Shown: positions 53,642 to 62,838, counted from the stretch's first letter. The stretch: DNA of 64,000 bases from Saccharothrix sp. ALI-22-I (GCF_001984175.1 NZ_MTQP01000045.1:52629-116628); one strand, 5' to 3'. A program made the numbers and translations. The notes: generated by a model from the sequence alone, not told the origin.

Positions 53642-54882
53642 GATTTGGTCGGCACCTCGATCCGCTCCATGCCGCCGAGGTACTTGCGGAGGACCTCGGG
53701 CACGACGACCGACCCGTCCGGCTGCACGTTGTTCTCCAGGATGGCGAGCACGGCGCGGTCGGTGATTCCGGTCGCGGAGATCGTGTGCGGGAACACCGAC
53801 TTCCCGTCGCGGCGGAACCGGATCTTGAATCGCCGGGACTGGAAGTCGGTGAGGTTGCTGTTGGAGTGCGTCTCGTGGTAGGCCCCGAACGACGGGAACC
53901 ACGTTTCCGTGTCGTACTTCTTGAACGCCGGAGCGCCCAGGTCGCCGACGCCCACGCGCACCGTACGGAACGGGAGTTCCAGGCTGCTCAGTAGATCCTC
54001 GGCGTTGCGCTGGCACTCGTTCAGCCAGTGCTCGGAGTCCTCCGGGGCGCAGATGACGATCTGCTCGACCTTGTGGAACTGGTGCACCCGGTAGCCACCC
54101 CGGTTGGTACGACCGGCCGCACTGGCTTCGGTCCGGAAGCAGGGCGAGAACGCCGTGGCCAGGATCGGCAGGTCGTCCGCGTCGATGATGGTGTCGCCGT
54201 AGTAGCCGATCAGGGTCTGCTCGGAGGTGCCGATCAGTGAGAGGTCGGTGCCCTCGATCTTGTAGGTCTGGTCCGCGAAGAACGGCAGGTAGCCCGTGCC
54301 GTAGAAGACGTGATCACGCGCCATCAGCGGCGTGAGCATCGGGGTGAATCCACGCTGGACCAGGAGGTCTTGGGTGTAGGAGAACACCGCCCACGCCAGG
54401 CGCGCGCCTGCGCCCTGCCAGTAGTAGAAGCCGGAGCCCGCGACCGCGCCGCCGCGAGCCAAGTCGAAGATCCCCCCGAGGCGGTTCGCCACGGTCTCAT
54501 GGGCGCGGGCTTCGTCGGGCTCCACTGGATTGCCGACTCGGCGAAGCTCGACATTGCCTTCGTCGTCACTACCGGGCGGGGTGTCCTCGGCGAGCACGTT
54601 CGGCAGCCGCGCCCACATGTCATCGCGCGTCTCTTGGAGGAGCCGAACGTCCTCGGTGAGCTGCCTCAACTACTCCTTGAGCGCCTTCGCTGCCTCGATG
54701 TCGACCTGGCCGCCCCTGGGCTGGGTCTTCTGCTTCGACCGGAGCTGTTCGGCCTGGACGGTCTTCTGCCGCAGCTCAGCATCGACCTCGATCAACTTGT
54801 CCACGTCGACGTCGGAGCCGCGAGAGGACACCGAGCGCCGGACGACGTCCGGATCGTTCCGAAGCAGCGCGATGTCAATCAC
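53638..54882 (-). pseudogene. serS: seryl-tRNA synthetase with in-frame TAG
   Basis: GTG 54882 sits behind a perfect AGGAGG. The frame encodes a full SerRS: an N-terminal tRNA-binding coiled coil (NDPDVVRRSVSSRG, KLIEVDAELRQKTVQAEQLR), then the class II core (GTSEQTLIGYYGDTI, CFRTEASAAGRTNRGGYRVH with QFHKVEQ, and the C-terminal GITDRAVLAILENNV). At codon 71, inside the coiled coil, the Gln expected after AAKALKE is TAG (54672-54670), a single CAG-to-TAG change. The remaining 343 codons are intact. If translated from a downstream start it would lack half of the tRNA arm, like stand-alone amino-acid-activating SerRS homologues. Confidence 0.8.
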
Positions 54883-54911
54883 GAAGGTCCTCCTGGGGCT
54901 GGACAGATAGC

Positions 54912-55145
54912 TCAATAAGAGCCTATCGACGCTGACCAGCCGGTTTCTTCGGGTGATGCGGGGCGGTGCAGTGCGTTCATCCACGCCGAGGCCAGTTCGT
55001 GAACTGATGCCGCCGCCAACGGTGCTCGAACAGCTTCGATGACCTGTCGCACGTGGCGCGGCGAGGACATGGTGATCACGACGGAGGACACTCGAGGTTC
55101 GGCCACAGCACAGTGGAGGCGGTCAAGTCGGAGGCGCCCGACGCC
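54912..55145 (-). pseudogene. aldo/keto reductase C-terminal fragment
   Basis: The minus strand reads HCAVAEPRVSSVVITMSSPR followed by HVRQVIEAVRAPLAAA and ends shortly after. This is the C-terminal helix region of aldo/keto reductases (ADPRVSSVVxGMRSPxHV). Nothing of the TIM-barrel body remains. Confidence 0.55.
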
Positions 55146-55475
55146 GAGACGCGGCCAGCGCATCTCGACGCGGCGGCGACATGCCCACGAACTGCAAGGC
55201 GCGTAGCTCGATGCCTGCGCAAGGCATTGCCCCCACCAGTCCGGGCCTGGCTTGACGGTAACCGGCTGAAGCCGGTCGAGCACGATGACCGCCGTTCCAC
55301 GCGAGCGTACGGAAATTCGCCGGACGCTGTCTGATGAGGAACTTTAGTGTATACTGGCACGCAATTGGTTTACATGGAGTCGCGGTCGCGCAATCTGCGA
55401 AAGTCTGTTCGCGACAGCTTCGCTGTCGCCACCGTTTCTTCTTCGACACCTGATGCGCGGTCTTCCTGCTTCCGG
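55146..55475. other. short intergenic stretch
   Basis: I see no gene. A short AT-richer patch (about 55335-55375) and a small hairpin (GCGACAGC at 55411-55418 with GCTGTCGC at 55422-55429) lie here. The hairpin could terminate the leftward gene that ends at 55476. Confidence 0.4.
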
Positions 55476-56894
55476 TCAGTGGTTTCGTACCTGGAACGCG
55501 AGTGCGGCGTGGTCGGAGGCGCCGGGTCTGGTAACGGTTCCCGACTCGTTCCGTTGCGGGAGGAAGCGGTGGTCGCGGATCACGGTGTAGGAGTGCAGAC
55601 GGTCGGCCAGGGGTGGGGTGACGTAGGCCAGGTCGATGCGACGCTCGGGGTCGTCGGGGTCGTAGTAGCCCGCGGTGGCGTCGCGGTTGCCCTGGTGTGC
55701 GCCGACGTCGACCAGCAGCACGGTGCCCGTCGGTGAGGTGGTCAGTGTCTGCAGCGGGGTCCGGTCGGCGGTGTGCTCGCCGGGCAGCATGTGGTTGGCC
55801 CATTGGTGGTCCGGCAGCACGGACCAGTCCGGTTCGTCGTCGCCCGGGGGAACGGTGTTGCCGTCCATCATCATCACCGTGGGCACGCCGGTACGGGGGT
55901 CGGCGAGTGGGCGCAGCAGGTCTGCCTCGGTGTACTTCTTGAGGACGCCGAAGGGGAACAGGTGGGTGACCACCACCCGCACTGCGGTGGACCAGTCGGG
56001 GAGTCGCAGCAACGCGGTGGCGTAGCCGTGCCATTCGGCCAGCTCGTGGGGCTGTGCTCGTGTGTCGACCACCTCGACGTCGGGGTGCCACAGGATCGCC
56101 TGGTGACAGCCGGTTTTGCTGAGGTACAGCTCACCGCGCATGTCGAGGGTGTCCTGGGCCTCGCGGAACAGCTGGTGGTCGTCGGCGTCCCAGCGCCAGC
56201 ACTCGGTGAGACCGATCACGGTAGCCGGATTTTCCTGGAGGACCGTCATCTGCTGCCGCCAGCGCCTGTCGTCGCCGTCGAGCCGTTCTTTGCCCGAGGT
56301 GTACAGGTTCCAGAACAGGAATCGGGCACTGCCTGGCGTTGTGGTGGTCACGGTTCTCCTCGTATGCGGTTGGTTTGCCGGGATGACGGGTGGCGACGGT
56401 CGCAGGCCTGCACAGGTCCGGACCGTTGCCCGGTCAACGAGGGTTTGCACGGCGATGGTGAGGTTGTGGAGCACGTGCGCGTTGGTGTCCGGGGCTTTCG
56501 TGTTCAGGTGCAGGTGTGCGACCTCGGCGGCCATCCGGTAGTCGTTTCGCAGCCGGTGTGTCGGGAGTTCGACCACCGTGCCACTGAGGTGCTTGCCTCC
56601 GGTGCAGCCGATTGCCACCAACGCTGTCCTTTGCCTGCGGTGCCAGTGTCCGTGGGCTGCGTGGACCGCGATCCTGGTCAGGTCGTCGAGGATTTCCGCG
56701 GCGCCGTCCTGGGCCATGACCCACTGCTGGGATCCTGGAGTCCAGGCCGTTGAACTGCTTCGGGCCGGCTCGTCGGTGTAGGGGTTGCGCAACTCGCGGA
56801 CGTCTCTCATGACAGTGGCCCCGAGGGGGATTCCGTACTGGAAACCGAAGACGACCACGTTCACCGGCGTCACGCCCTTGGTCGCGTCCGTCAT
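55476..56894 (-). CDS. RapZ C-terminal domain fused to EEP nuclease
   Basis: This 472-residue frame starts at ATG 56894. Residues 1-180 are RapZ-C-like: VNVVVFGFQYGIPLGATVMR, ELRNPYTDEP and VAIGCTGGKHLSG, the RNA-binding/adaptor domain of E. coli RapZ. Residues 182-472 are an endonuclease/exonuclease/phosphatase domain with FLFWNLY, Glu in VIGLTECWRW, VVTHLFPF, MMDGN and the terminal GASDHAAL (SDH). An internal GTG (56351) with GAGGAG in front could also start the EEP part alone. The pair suggests RNA or nucleotide-phosphodiester turnover. Substrate unknown. Confidence 0.7.
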   Translation of the reverse strand: MTDATKGVTPVNVVVFGFQYGIPLGATVMRDVRELRNPYTDEPARSSSTAWTPGSQQWVMAQDGAAEILDDLTRIAVHAAHGHWHRRQRTALVAIGCTGGKHLSGTVVELPTHRLRNDYRMAAEVAHLHLNTKAPDTNAHVLHNLTIAVQTLVDRATVRTCAGLRPSPPVIPANQPHTRRTVTTTTPGSARFLFWNLYTSGKERLDGDDRRWRQQMTVLQENPATVIGLTECWRWDADDHQLFREAQDTLDMRGELYLSKTGCHQAILWHPDVEVVDTRAQPHELAEWHGYATALLRLPDWSTAVRVVVTHLFPFGVLKKYTEADLLRPLADPRTGVPTVMMMDGNTVPPGDDEPDWSVLPDHQWANHMLPGEHTADRTPLQTLTTSPTGTVLLVDVGAHQGNRDATAGYYDPDDPERRIDLAYVTPPLADRLHSYTVIRDHRFLPQRNESGTVTRPGASDHAALAFQVRNH

Positions 56895-57151
56895 CGCGTT
56901 GGCTCCTTCGCAGTGGCCATGCCGAGCGGGATGTGCGCCGGTTCCATCCACGGGTACTGCAGGGGGCGCGTGCGGGCCGCGCCGGCGCGCGGCGGGTGGC
57001 GCTCCGCGTGACCGTGTGCTCCGTGTTGCGGGCGGACGGGGTCGGCTTCGTGTGCGCGACCGTGCCGTTGCGGTGGTCGCGTCCGGGGCGGGGGCGCGTG
57101 CCTGCCCGTCGCTTCGGCCCACGCAAGCCGATGTAGTCCCTCCCCGGACGG

Positions 57152-58135
57152 TCACGGCAGTCTGGGCTCCACCAGTTCGGCGACTCGCCGCGCCAGCGCG
57201 CACGGGTCCTCGCCGGTACTGATCGTGATGTACGTGATGTCGACCCGGGATGACGGGCTCACCCCCAGGACGACGAAGCAGCTGCCGCCGGAGGAAATCC
57301 ATACCTTCGCCTGATGTCCACCCACGGTGTAGTCCGTCACCGGGCCGGCGGTGTTCACCCCCGCAAGGCCGACGTTGGTGCGGAGGTCGATATCCAGCGG
57401 GTGGTTGTCGATGTTGTAGTTACAGCTGCGGGCGGTGCCGAGGTCTCTGCGGAGAGGCGGGCCGCCGAGCTTGCCGAGCATGTCGAGGTCCTGCTCGGTC
57501 AGCAGGCCGCACGGCTCCGTGTCCTCCAGCGAGGTCGGCGTGCTGCCGGTGGTCGCCGACGTGGCGCCGAGGGTGTGCATCGCCGCCTCGGCGAGCCGGC
57601 GTGCGCCGTCGCACGGTGACGGCGAGATCCACGAAGACGCGGCCGTGAACGTGGCGGCGAGATATTGGCCGTCCGCAATGCTGATCAGGAGGTCGCAGGA
57701 GTCCGGGCTTTCGGGGATGACCATGATGGTGGGGAATCCGTTGACCGGCGTCACCGGGTTGCCCTGACCGATCCGCGCCTCGATTCCCTCGGTCGTGACC
57801 GCCACCAGGCGAGAGGACTCGCCGGTCAGGATCCAGTCGCACCCAGGGGCGTCGCCCAGGGTTTCCACGGTCGCCGGCTCCCCTGATTCGTAGATGTCGA
57901 GATCGGATCGCTGGCGCTTGGTCAGGAGATCGCACGGGTCCAGACCGTCGAGCCTGATCTCCCGGGGGCGCGTGGTGGGTAGCCGGTCCGTGGTGTGTGT
58001 CGCGATAGTGGTGGCTGGGGCCGTGGTCGTGGCGTGTTCCTGTGCCACTGTGCAGCCTGCGGTGGTGCTGAGCATGACTGCCGCCGCCACGGCGGATTTC
58101 GTGATACGTGCTCGACGGTTCACTGTCGTTGTCAT
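57152..58135 (-). CDS. DUF3558 lipoprotein (tandem domain)
   Basis: This 327-residue secreted lipoprotein starts at ATG 58135. A basic N-terminus, hydrophobic stretch and lipobox (MLSTTAGC) are followed by a Thr-rich linker. Two DUF3558-like units come next: DPCDLLTKRQRSDL to PCDGARRLAEAAM, and EPCGLLTEQDLDML to DPCALARRVAEL. Paired Cys in each suggest disulfides. DUF3558 proteins are common in Pseudonocardiales and Mycobacteriales, often near ESX-type genes. Role unknown; cell-envelope location inferred. Confidence 0.8.
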   Translation of the reverse strand: MTTTVNRRARITKSAVAAAVMLSTTAGCTVAQEHATTTAPATTIATHTTDRLPTTRPREIRLDGLDPCDLLTKRQRSDLDIYESGEPATVETLGDAPGCDWILTGESSRLVAVTTEGIEARIGQGNPVTPVNGFPTIMVIPESPDSCDLLISIADGQYLAATFTAASSWISPSPCDGARRLAEAAMHTLGATSATTGSTPTSLEDTEPCGLLTEQDLDMLGKLGGPPLRRDLGTARSCNYNIDNHPLDIDLRTNVGLAGVNTAGPVTDYTVGGHQAKVWISSGGSCFVVLGVSPSSRVDITYITISTGEDPCALARRVAELVEPRLP

Positions 58136-58209
58136 TGGTTGAATCCCGGTGGTGGTTGTTGGTCGCCGACGTGGTGCGGCGCGCTCGTTGAGGAGAATCC
58201 AGTCGTCGA

Positions 58210-58557
58210 TCAGGCCCTCGCGAGGCCGTCGACGCCCTTGGTCACGGCCGTGCTGAACGCCCGCTGGAGGGTCCATGCCATGTGCTCGGGCCGGTAGAAG
58301 ATCGCCAGTGGACAGTCGCCGCGGTCGGTCCGACCCGGCAGCGGTACGAACACCTTCCCGGTGTGGCGCGTCACGGTGCTCGCGGCCCGGTAGAGCATTC
58401 GGCCACCGCGGAAGGCGTAGTCGGCGGCTTCGTTGAGCACCACGAGGTGCGGTGTTGCCAGTGCGACGGCACGTCCGAGCGACTCCAGGTCGTAGGAGCC
58501 GTCCGGCTTCCTACTGCCACGCTCATAGTTCTTCAGGAAGAGATCGAGTCTGCTCAT
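58210..58557 (-). pseudogene. EEP-type nuclease, N-terminal part only
   Basis: This 115-residue frame from ATG 58557 contains LESLGRAVALATPHLVVLNE (the catalytic Glu region of endonuclease/exonuclease/phosphatase enzymes) and PLAIFYRPEHMAWTL. The family needs about 250-300 residues, with later His, Asp and SDH motifs that are missing. It may be a truncated gene or a short divergent member. Confidence 0.5.
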
Positions 58558-58777
58558 CAGGTCCCCGTGAAGGCGATCGGTTGCCGCTGTTGTGTGCCTG
58601 GGATAGCCGCCGTTGGCGGCTCGGGTGTTCCGGCGCTGTCCCATGGCCGGTCCCCGGCCGTCAGGGCCGGCCGGAGCGCTGTGGCCGCGGTGCGCCCCAA
58701 GGGCGAATCGCGAATACGAAGTCCATGCAGGACGTCCGACTGCGCGGGCGTCGGCGAGCCACCGTGCGGTCATGTGG

Positions 58778-59638
58778 TCAGGCGCGGTGCCCGGCCACTG
58801 GTTCGACCACGCGCCCCTCGCCGGTCACCATGTCCAGCAGCGCCTGTCGGGTCGCGGTCTGCTCGGCTCGGGACGCGTAGACATCGGACTTGGTGAAGTA
58901 CTCGTCGGGGAAGTCGTGGCAAGTGGTGCCCGCCGCCCAGAAACGGGCGGTGGCACGGGCGTGTTCACGGGGGGCGTCGTCCAGCGCTGCCTGGTCGGTG
59001 TAGTGCCAGCGATTCCCGCCGTGCGGTGCGACCATGCCCGCCGCTCCGAGCGCCGCGACATAGACCTCGCGCTGGTGCCGCCAGGCCCGTCCGAACAGGT
59101 CGGCGTGACGCCGTAGCCGCGCCAGGTAGGAGGTTGCGTCCGGGTGGAGGTCGAGGAAAGCCAGGTAGGCGTGGGCCAGCAGTTGGTCGGCGGACCAGGC
59201 GGGCCGGTACCACCGGTCGGCGACCGCCTCGGCGAACGGACCGAGGAAGCCGGCCGTGGTGCGGCTGAGCAGCTCATCGTCGGAGGCGCGGCTGCTCATG
59301 AACGGGGCGAGGAGTTTGAGTGCGAAGTAACCGCCGTACCGACGTTCGTGACCATCGGCGGTGAACTGGTCCCGGGACAGCACGTGGATCGTCACCGGTA
59401 CCGTGGCCCACCGGCCGTCGCGGCGGTGCGGTGCGCCCCGGAAGTCGTCCAGGAGCAGGAGAGCGTTCAGGTCGCTGCCCTGCCGGGCGAGGCCGAGCGG
59501 CCGGCTGCCGTAGAACACCCAGTGCCGTCCACCTGGCGGGAGGTCGGAGACCGCCGGGGCCAGCGCGGCCGTGATCTGGGGCAGCCTCTCGGTGAAGCCC
59601 GGATCGAACAGTGGCCGGACGTCGTTCACCACAACCAC
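58778..59638 (-). CDS. nucleotidyltransferase-like protein
   Basis: This 286-residue protein has an N-terminal nucleotidyltransferase-like motif, WVFYGSRPLGLARQGSDLNA. The usual second acid of the DxD/E pair appears as Asn, which may impair metal binding. A helical C-terminal domain (LLAHAYLAFLDLHPDATSYL, FGRAWRHQREVYVAALGAAG) resembles aminoglycoside-type nucleotidyltransferases. GTG 59638 overlaps the upstream HAD gene by 13 bases, so the two are translationally coupled. Confidence 0.55.
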   Translation of the reverse strand: MVVVNDVRPLFDPGFTERLPQITAALAPAVSDLPPGGRHWVFYGSRPLGLARQGSDLNALLLLDDFRGAPHRRDGRWATVPVTIHVLSRDQFTADGHERRYGGYFALKLLAPFMSSRASDDELLSRTTAGFLGPFAEAVADRWYRPAWSADQLLAHAYLAFLDLHPDATSYLARLRRHADLFGRAWRHQREVYVAALGAAGMVAPHGGNRWHYTDQAALDDAPREHARATARFWAAGTTCHDFPDEYFTKSDVYASRAEQTATRQALLDMVTGEGRVVEPVAGHRA

Positions 59639-60228
59639 TCCTCGACCTCGTGCATCCACATACCGTCCGGTTCCGCCAGTGCGGTGGTGATGCCGAGCGT
59701 GGCGGCCACCCGAAGGTTGACCTCGTCGGCATCGATGTACAAGGCCGACTGCGGTGCGCTGGATTCCAGCGCGGTGTGGAAGACCTTCGGGTCCGGCTTC
59801 ACCAGGCCGGTCTTGCTGGAGATGTAGAGGCGGTCGAAGTGCGGGGTGAGTCCGCGGCGGTCCAGGATCGGCATCAGCCACTCGCCGCGGTGGTTCGACA
59901 CCAACACCAGGCGAGCCTCGCTCCCCCACGCCTCCACGTGTTGCACCGCCGGAAGTGACACCATGGCGCCGATGAGGACCTCGCGCCACGCCAAGGGGTC
60001 GGCAGTGATGTCGCAGTCTGCTGCGAGCTGCTTCCAGAAGACGGCCTCGTCCAGCCGGCCGCTCCACAGGTCGTCACGGAAGCGTTCGCGGAAGACGGCT
60101 TCGACGGCCTCGGCCTCCATGCCTGCCGCCTGTCCGATGGCTGCGAACAACGGCCCCATCGGTTCACCGACCAGCACCCCGCAGGCGCCGAGGAGCAGGG
60201 TCCGCTCCGGATTCGCTTCGACTCGCAC
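59626..60228 (-). CDS. HAD-like protein lacking the nucleophile
   Basis: This 200-residue HAD-superfamily protein starts at GTG 60228 behind AGGGG. Motif II LVLVSNH, motif III KTGLVKPDPKVF and motif IV ALYIDADEVNLRVAATLGI are intact. Motif I reads LLLGACGVLV, where the nucleophile Asp of the D-x-[DCG]-G pattern is Gly14. A single base change would do this. It should not work as a normal phosphatase and may have become a binding or scaffold protein for its coupled neighbour. Confidence 0.75.
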   Translation of the reverse strand: MRVEANPERTLLLGACGVLVGEPMGPLFAAIGQAAGMEAEAVEAVFRERFRDDLWSGRLDEAVFWKQLAADCDITADPLAWREVLIGAMVSLPAVQHVEAWGSEARLVLVSNHRGEWLMPILDRRGLTPHFDRLYISSKTGLVKPDPKVFHTALESSAPQSALYIDADEVNLRVAATLGITTALAEPDGMWMHEVEEWLW

Positions 60229-60312
60229 GTTTCCCCTTTGCTCATGCCGCCGCCGACGCGGCACTACACGTTCGTCTGAAAAGGATGGTTATGGATTGCG
60301 CGTTGATCGCCG

Positions 60313-60741
60313 TCAGACGTCACCAGCGTTGAGGACCGAGGCCGTACCGTCCTCGACCGCGATCACCTGACAGCCGCGCTGCCGGAACTGGTCAAGCACC
60401 GCAGTTCGCTCGGTAGGCGACTGCGACAGGTGCCAGGCGCCAGGGACGAGCACCGCGCGCGGGCGCAGTGCTCGGGCAGCGTTCATCAGCTGCCGCAGAG
60501 CCGGACGCGTCGACGAGGGGGCAGAGCTGTAGTCGGTGTATGTGCGGGCGAGCAGGAAGCCGAGCCGCTCCGCCGTAGTGATGATCGCTTCGCGCAGTAC
60601 GGGCAACTCGTCGATCGGGCCGTCACCGGCGCACAGGTACCCGTAGACGAGCCCGCCGGCCGCAGCCGTGCTCGGTTCGTTCTGCGTGGCGACCGGCGCA
60701 GCCCGGCCGGCACGAACTCTGTCGGGTTCGTCGTGTGTCAC
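60313..60741 (-). CDS. resolvase-fold protein without catalytic Ser (2)
   Basis: This 142-residue protein resembles the N-terminal domain of serine recombinases (VYGYLCAGD, AERLGFLLARTYTDYSSAPS, RPALRQLMNAARALRPRAVL, LDQFRQRGCQVIAVED). The catalytic Ser of YxRVSS is absent (YGYLCAGD), and there is no DNA-binding tail. It overlaps the related upstream gene by 4 bases (GTGA). Probably a non-catalytic, regulatory descendant. Confidence 0.65.
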   Translation of the reverse strand: MTHDEPDRVRAGRAAPVATQNEPSTAAAGGLVYGYLCAGDGPIDELPVLREAIITTAERLGFLLARTYTDYSSAPSSTRPALRQLMNAARALRPRAVLVPGAWHLSQSPTERTAVLDQFRQRGCQVIAVEDGTASVLNAGDV

Positions 60742-61130
60742 GAGCGCCCGCCTTTCGGGTCGCGGCTCGTGTCGTGGATGACGAAGAGCCGCGAGCCGGT
60801 ATGGCTGATGCTTCGATGCAGCACATCCAGCGCGGCGTGGTCGGTCGACAGGTGCGCGACGGTCGGCGTGACCACGGCATAGCTGTCGGGCAGGCTCAAC
60901 GCGTCGAGCAGCCCGGCCAACCCCGGCCGCTTCACGCGGTCCGGCGGCTCCCGCCGGTCGATGAAGACGGTCACCAGGTGGAGGCCACGTCCGCGGCAGA
61001 ACTGCGCGATCTCCTTGCGCCACACGGCGAGCTCAAGCTCGTCGGGCGCTTCGGCACACAGATAGCCGTAGACGGTGCGGCGGTCGCGTTCGAGGTCGCG
61101 GAGAGGCACGTCGCCGGGGGACGCGAGCAT
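60738..61130 (-). CDS. resolvase-fold protein without catalytic Ser (1)
   Basis: This 130-residue protein starts at ATG 61130 and is related to its downstream neighbour: TVYGYLCAEAPDELEL, CRGRGLHLVTVFIDRREPPD, RPGLAGLLDALSLPDSYAVV, LHRSISHTGSRLFVIHD. The catalytic Ser position is missing here too. It follows the frameshifted membrane-protein gene within three bases, so all may form one operon. Confidence 0.65.
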   Translation of the reverse strand: MLASPGDVPLRDLERDRRTVYGYLCAEAPDELELAVWRKEIAQFCRGRGLHLVTVFIDRREPPDRVKRPGLAGLLDALSLPDSYAVVTPTVAHLSTDHAALDVLHRSISHTGSRLFVIHDTSRDPKGGRS

Positions 61131-61132
61131 CG

Positions 61133-62088
61133 TCAGACCACCTCCAGGAAGCGGTACGCGAGGTGCACCACGACACAGGGCCGCGATGGGCGAAACCACG
61201 CCACGCTCCTGGTGACCGGCCCACCGTCGCTGGGTTCGCGGGGCAGCAGAGGCGGGCGGACGGAGGCGTGGAGCTGGGCCGGCTCCGGAAGAGTGGCCGA
61301 TTGGTGAACTTCGGTCGCCTGCGGCAGTGCACAGTCCGTTGTAGGTAGTGCTGCGACGGATACGGTGCCGGACACGGGGGTGGTCAAGGTGCAACACCTC
61401 TGCGGGATACTGGGGTCGCCAGCTGTGGGGGAGATGGAACGTGGGGCGCACGACGGGTTGTTCCGGTCCGGTTCCCGTCGCGACGAGCACGAGGTCGTTG
61501 GTCTGTGGGGCTGGGTAGGCCGCCGCATACCGACGGTCGTGTCGGAATGCGGCGTCGAAGGCCTCGCTGGGCAGGAACGGACCGGCCGGCAGGTGTGCAC
61601 GCATGCCGTCGACAACGGTCTGGGGTCTCCCCTGCCACGGCCGGCGAGTAGGCCGACATCAACTCGTCGACTTCCTGCTGGGGAAGCGTTATCACGGCGT
61701 CGATCCAGTACGTGGACGGTCCCGGGATGTCGAGGTCTCCGCGGGTGCCTGACATCCACCGTGCCGTGGTGGGACCGTCGAGGACAGGAAACCTGGCGCG
61801 GAGCGGGCCGGGGTCGGTGCCCAGTTCGGCCGTCCCGTTCTTCGTCGCTTCGGTGACCGTCACCCGCTCCTGCCGACCGCGCTCCGCGTCCGTCGACACC
61901 GCGCATCCCGCCACCGTCGCCGCGGTCACCACGACGACGACCGCCCAGGACCGCGATGGAGAAAGCGGGTGTCCGCCCGGAGCACTCCGGGTGGGGGCCG
62001 CCCCGAGCGCTGCGGTAGCCGGGGACGGGTAGCCCGCCATGGGCGTCCAGGGTGCCGTCGTAGGTAGGTGACTGTCCGGGGGGGTCAT
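61133..62088 (-). pseudogene. membrane-anchored or lipoprotein gene with two frameshifts
   Basis: From ATG 62088 the protein has a Pro/Ala-rich cytoplasmic start, a hydrophobic segment ending in a possible lipobox (VTAATVAGCAV) and LRARFPVLDGPTTARWMSGT. Near 61640 the sense moves to a second frame (MRAHLPAGPFLPSEAFDAAF, TNDLVLVATGTGP). Near 61380 it moves to a third (VSGTVSVAALPTTDCALPQA, VVVHLAYRFLEVV) and stops at 61133. Both shifts lie in runs of four or five C, so sequence errors are as likely as real decay. The intact protein would have about 317 residues. Family not recognised. Confidence 0.55.
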
Positions 62089-62229
62089 GGTGTTGTGTTC
62101 CTCGCGTGGCCGCCGCAATGGCGGTGGCCGGATCGGTTCGCCGGCATGGGGCACCTCTGCCCTCCGGTGTGGTGTGGGCGGCAGTCGGCTATGTCGGTAC
62201 GGCGGCGCATCGGTGTTGTTGTCGTTCCG

Positions 62230-62838
62230 TCACTTCAGCAGGTTCTCCATCGCCGCCTCCGCCAACTTCCGGGCCCCGTCGCAGGGTGCGGGGAACCGGT
62301 CCTCGTACGTCGGCAGCACCGAAAAGGCCGCCACCAGGTATTGCCCCTCGGAGGTGTCGACCATCACGTCGCAGCGGCCCTCGTCGCTGGGCAGGGTCAC
62401 CGTGATGGCCGGGAAGTCCAGCACCGGATCGATCGTCTCCGCCTGGCCGGCCCGCTTGCCGTCCGTCCACGCGGAGATGCCCTCGACGGTCACGGGAACG
62501 AGATGGCTGCCGGCTCCGATGACCGTCCACGAGCAGCCCGTGGTCTTGTAGAAGTCGCTGTCCACGGGCCGTCCCGCCGTGTCGATCTTCAACGTGGGCA
62601 GCTGCCCATCGGTGAGCAGGCCGCAGGGGGCCGTGCCGTCCAGATCGACCGCACGCGGACGTGTGGAAGTCGACTCCGACAGGGACGGTGCGGTGGTCCG
62701 GGTACCGGTGTCGCCGCGATCGGGCATGTCGTGCCCCGGCGTGTCGGTACCGGAGCCGCATGCCGCGACCACGACGAGTGTGGTCGCTGTTCCGAGCAGG
62801 ATTCGTCGCGTGGTGTTCACGTTGTTCCGCTGTCGCAT
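62230..62838 (-). CDS. DUF3558 lipoprotein
   Basis: This 202-residue protein has a signal sequence and lipobox (TTLVVVAACGSG), a Thr/Ser linker and one DUF3558 domain: APCGLLTDGQLPTL, TTGCSWTVIG, RCDVMVDTSEGQYLVAAFSV and PAPCDGARKLAEAAMENL. Four conserved Cys. It is close to the next lipoprotein upstream, from which it probably arose by duplication. Confidence 0.8.
   Translation of the reverse strand: MRQRNNVNTTRRILLGTATTLVVVAACGSGTDTPGHDMPDRGDTGTRTTAPSLSESTSTRPRAVDLDGTAPCGLLTDGQLPTLKIDTAGRPVDSDFYKTTGCSWTVIGAGSHLVPVTVEGISAWTDGKRAGQAETIDPVLDFPAITVTLPSDEGRCDVMVDTSEGQYLVAAFSVLPTYEDRFPAPCDGARKLAEAAMENLLK

Noticed and set aside
10935..54882. Genome-wide reassignment of TAG as sense
   Set aside because: TAG ends several genes here at natural positions, for example 1657-2700, 26426-26866 and jetD.
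55476..57302. Start of the RapZ-C/EEP gene at 57302
   Set aside because: The first 136 codons are Arg/Pro/Ala low complexity. Similarity starts at ATG 56894.
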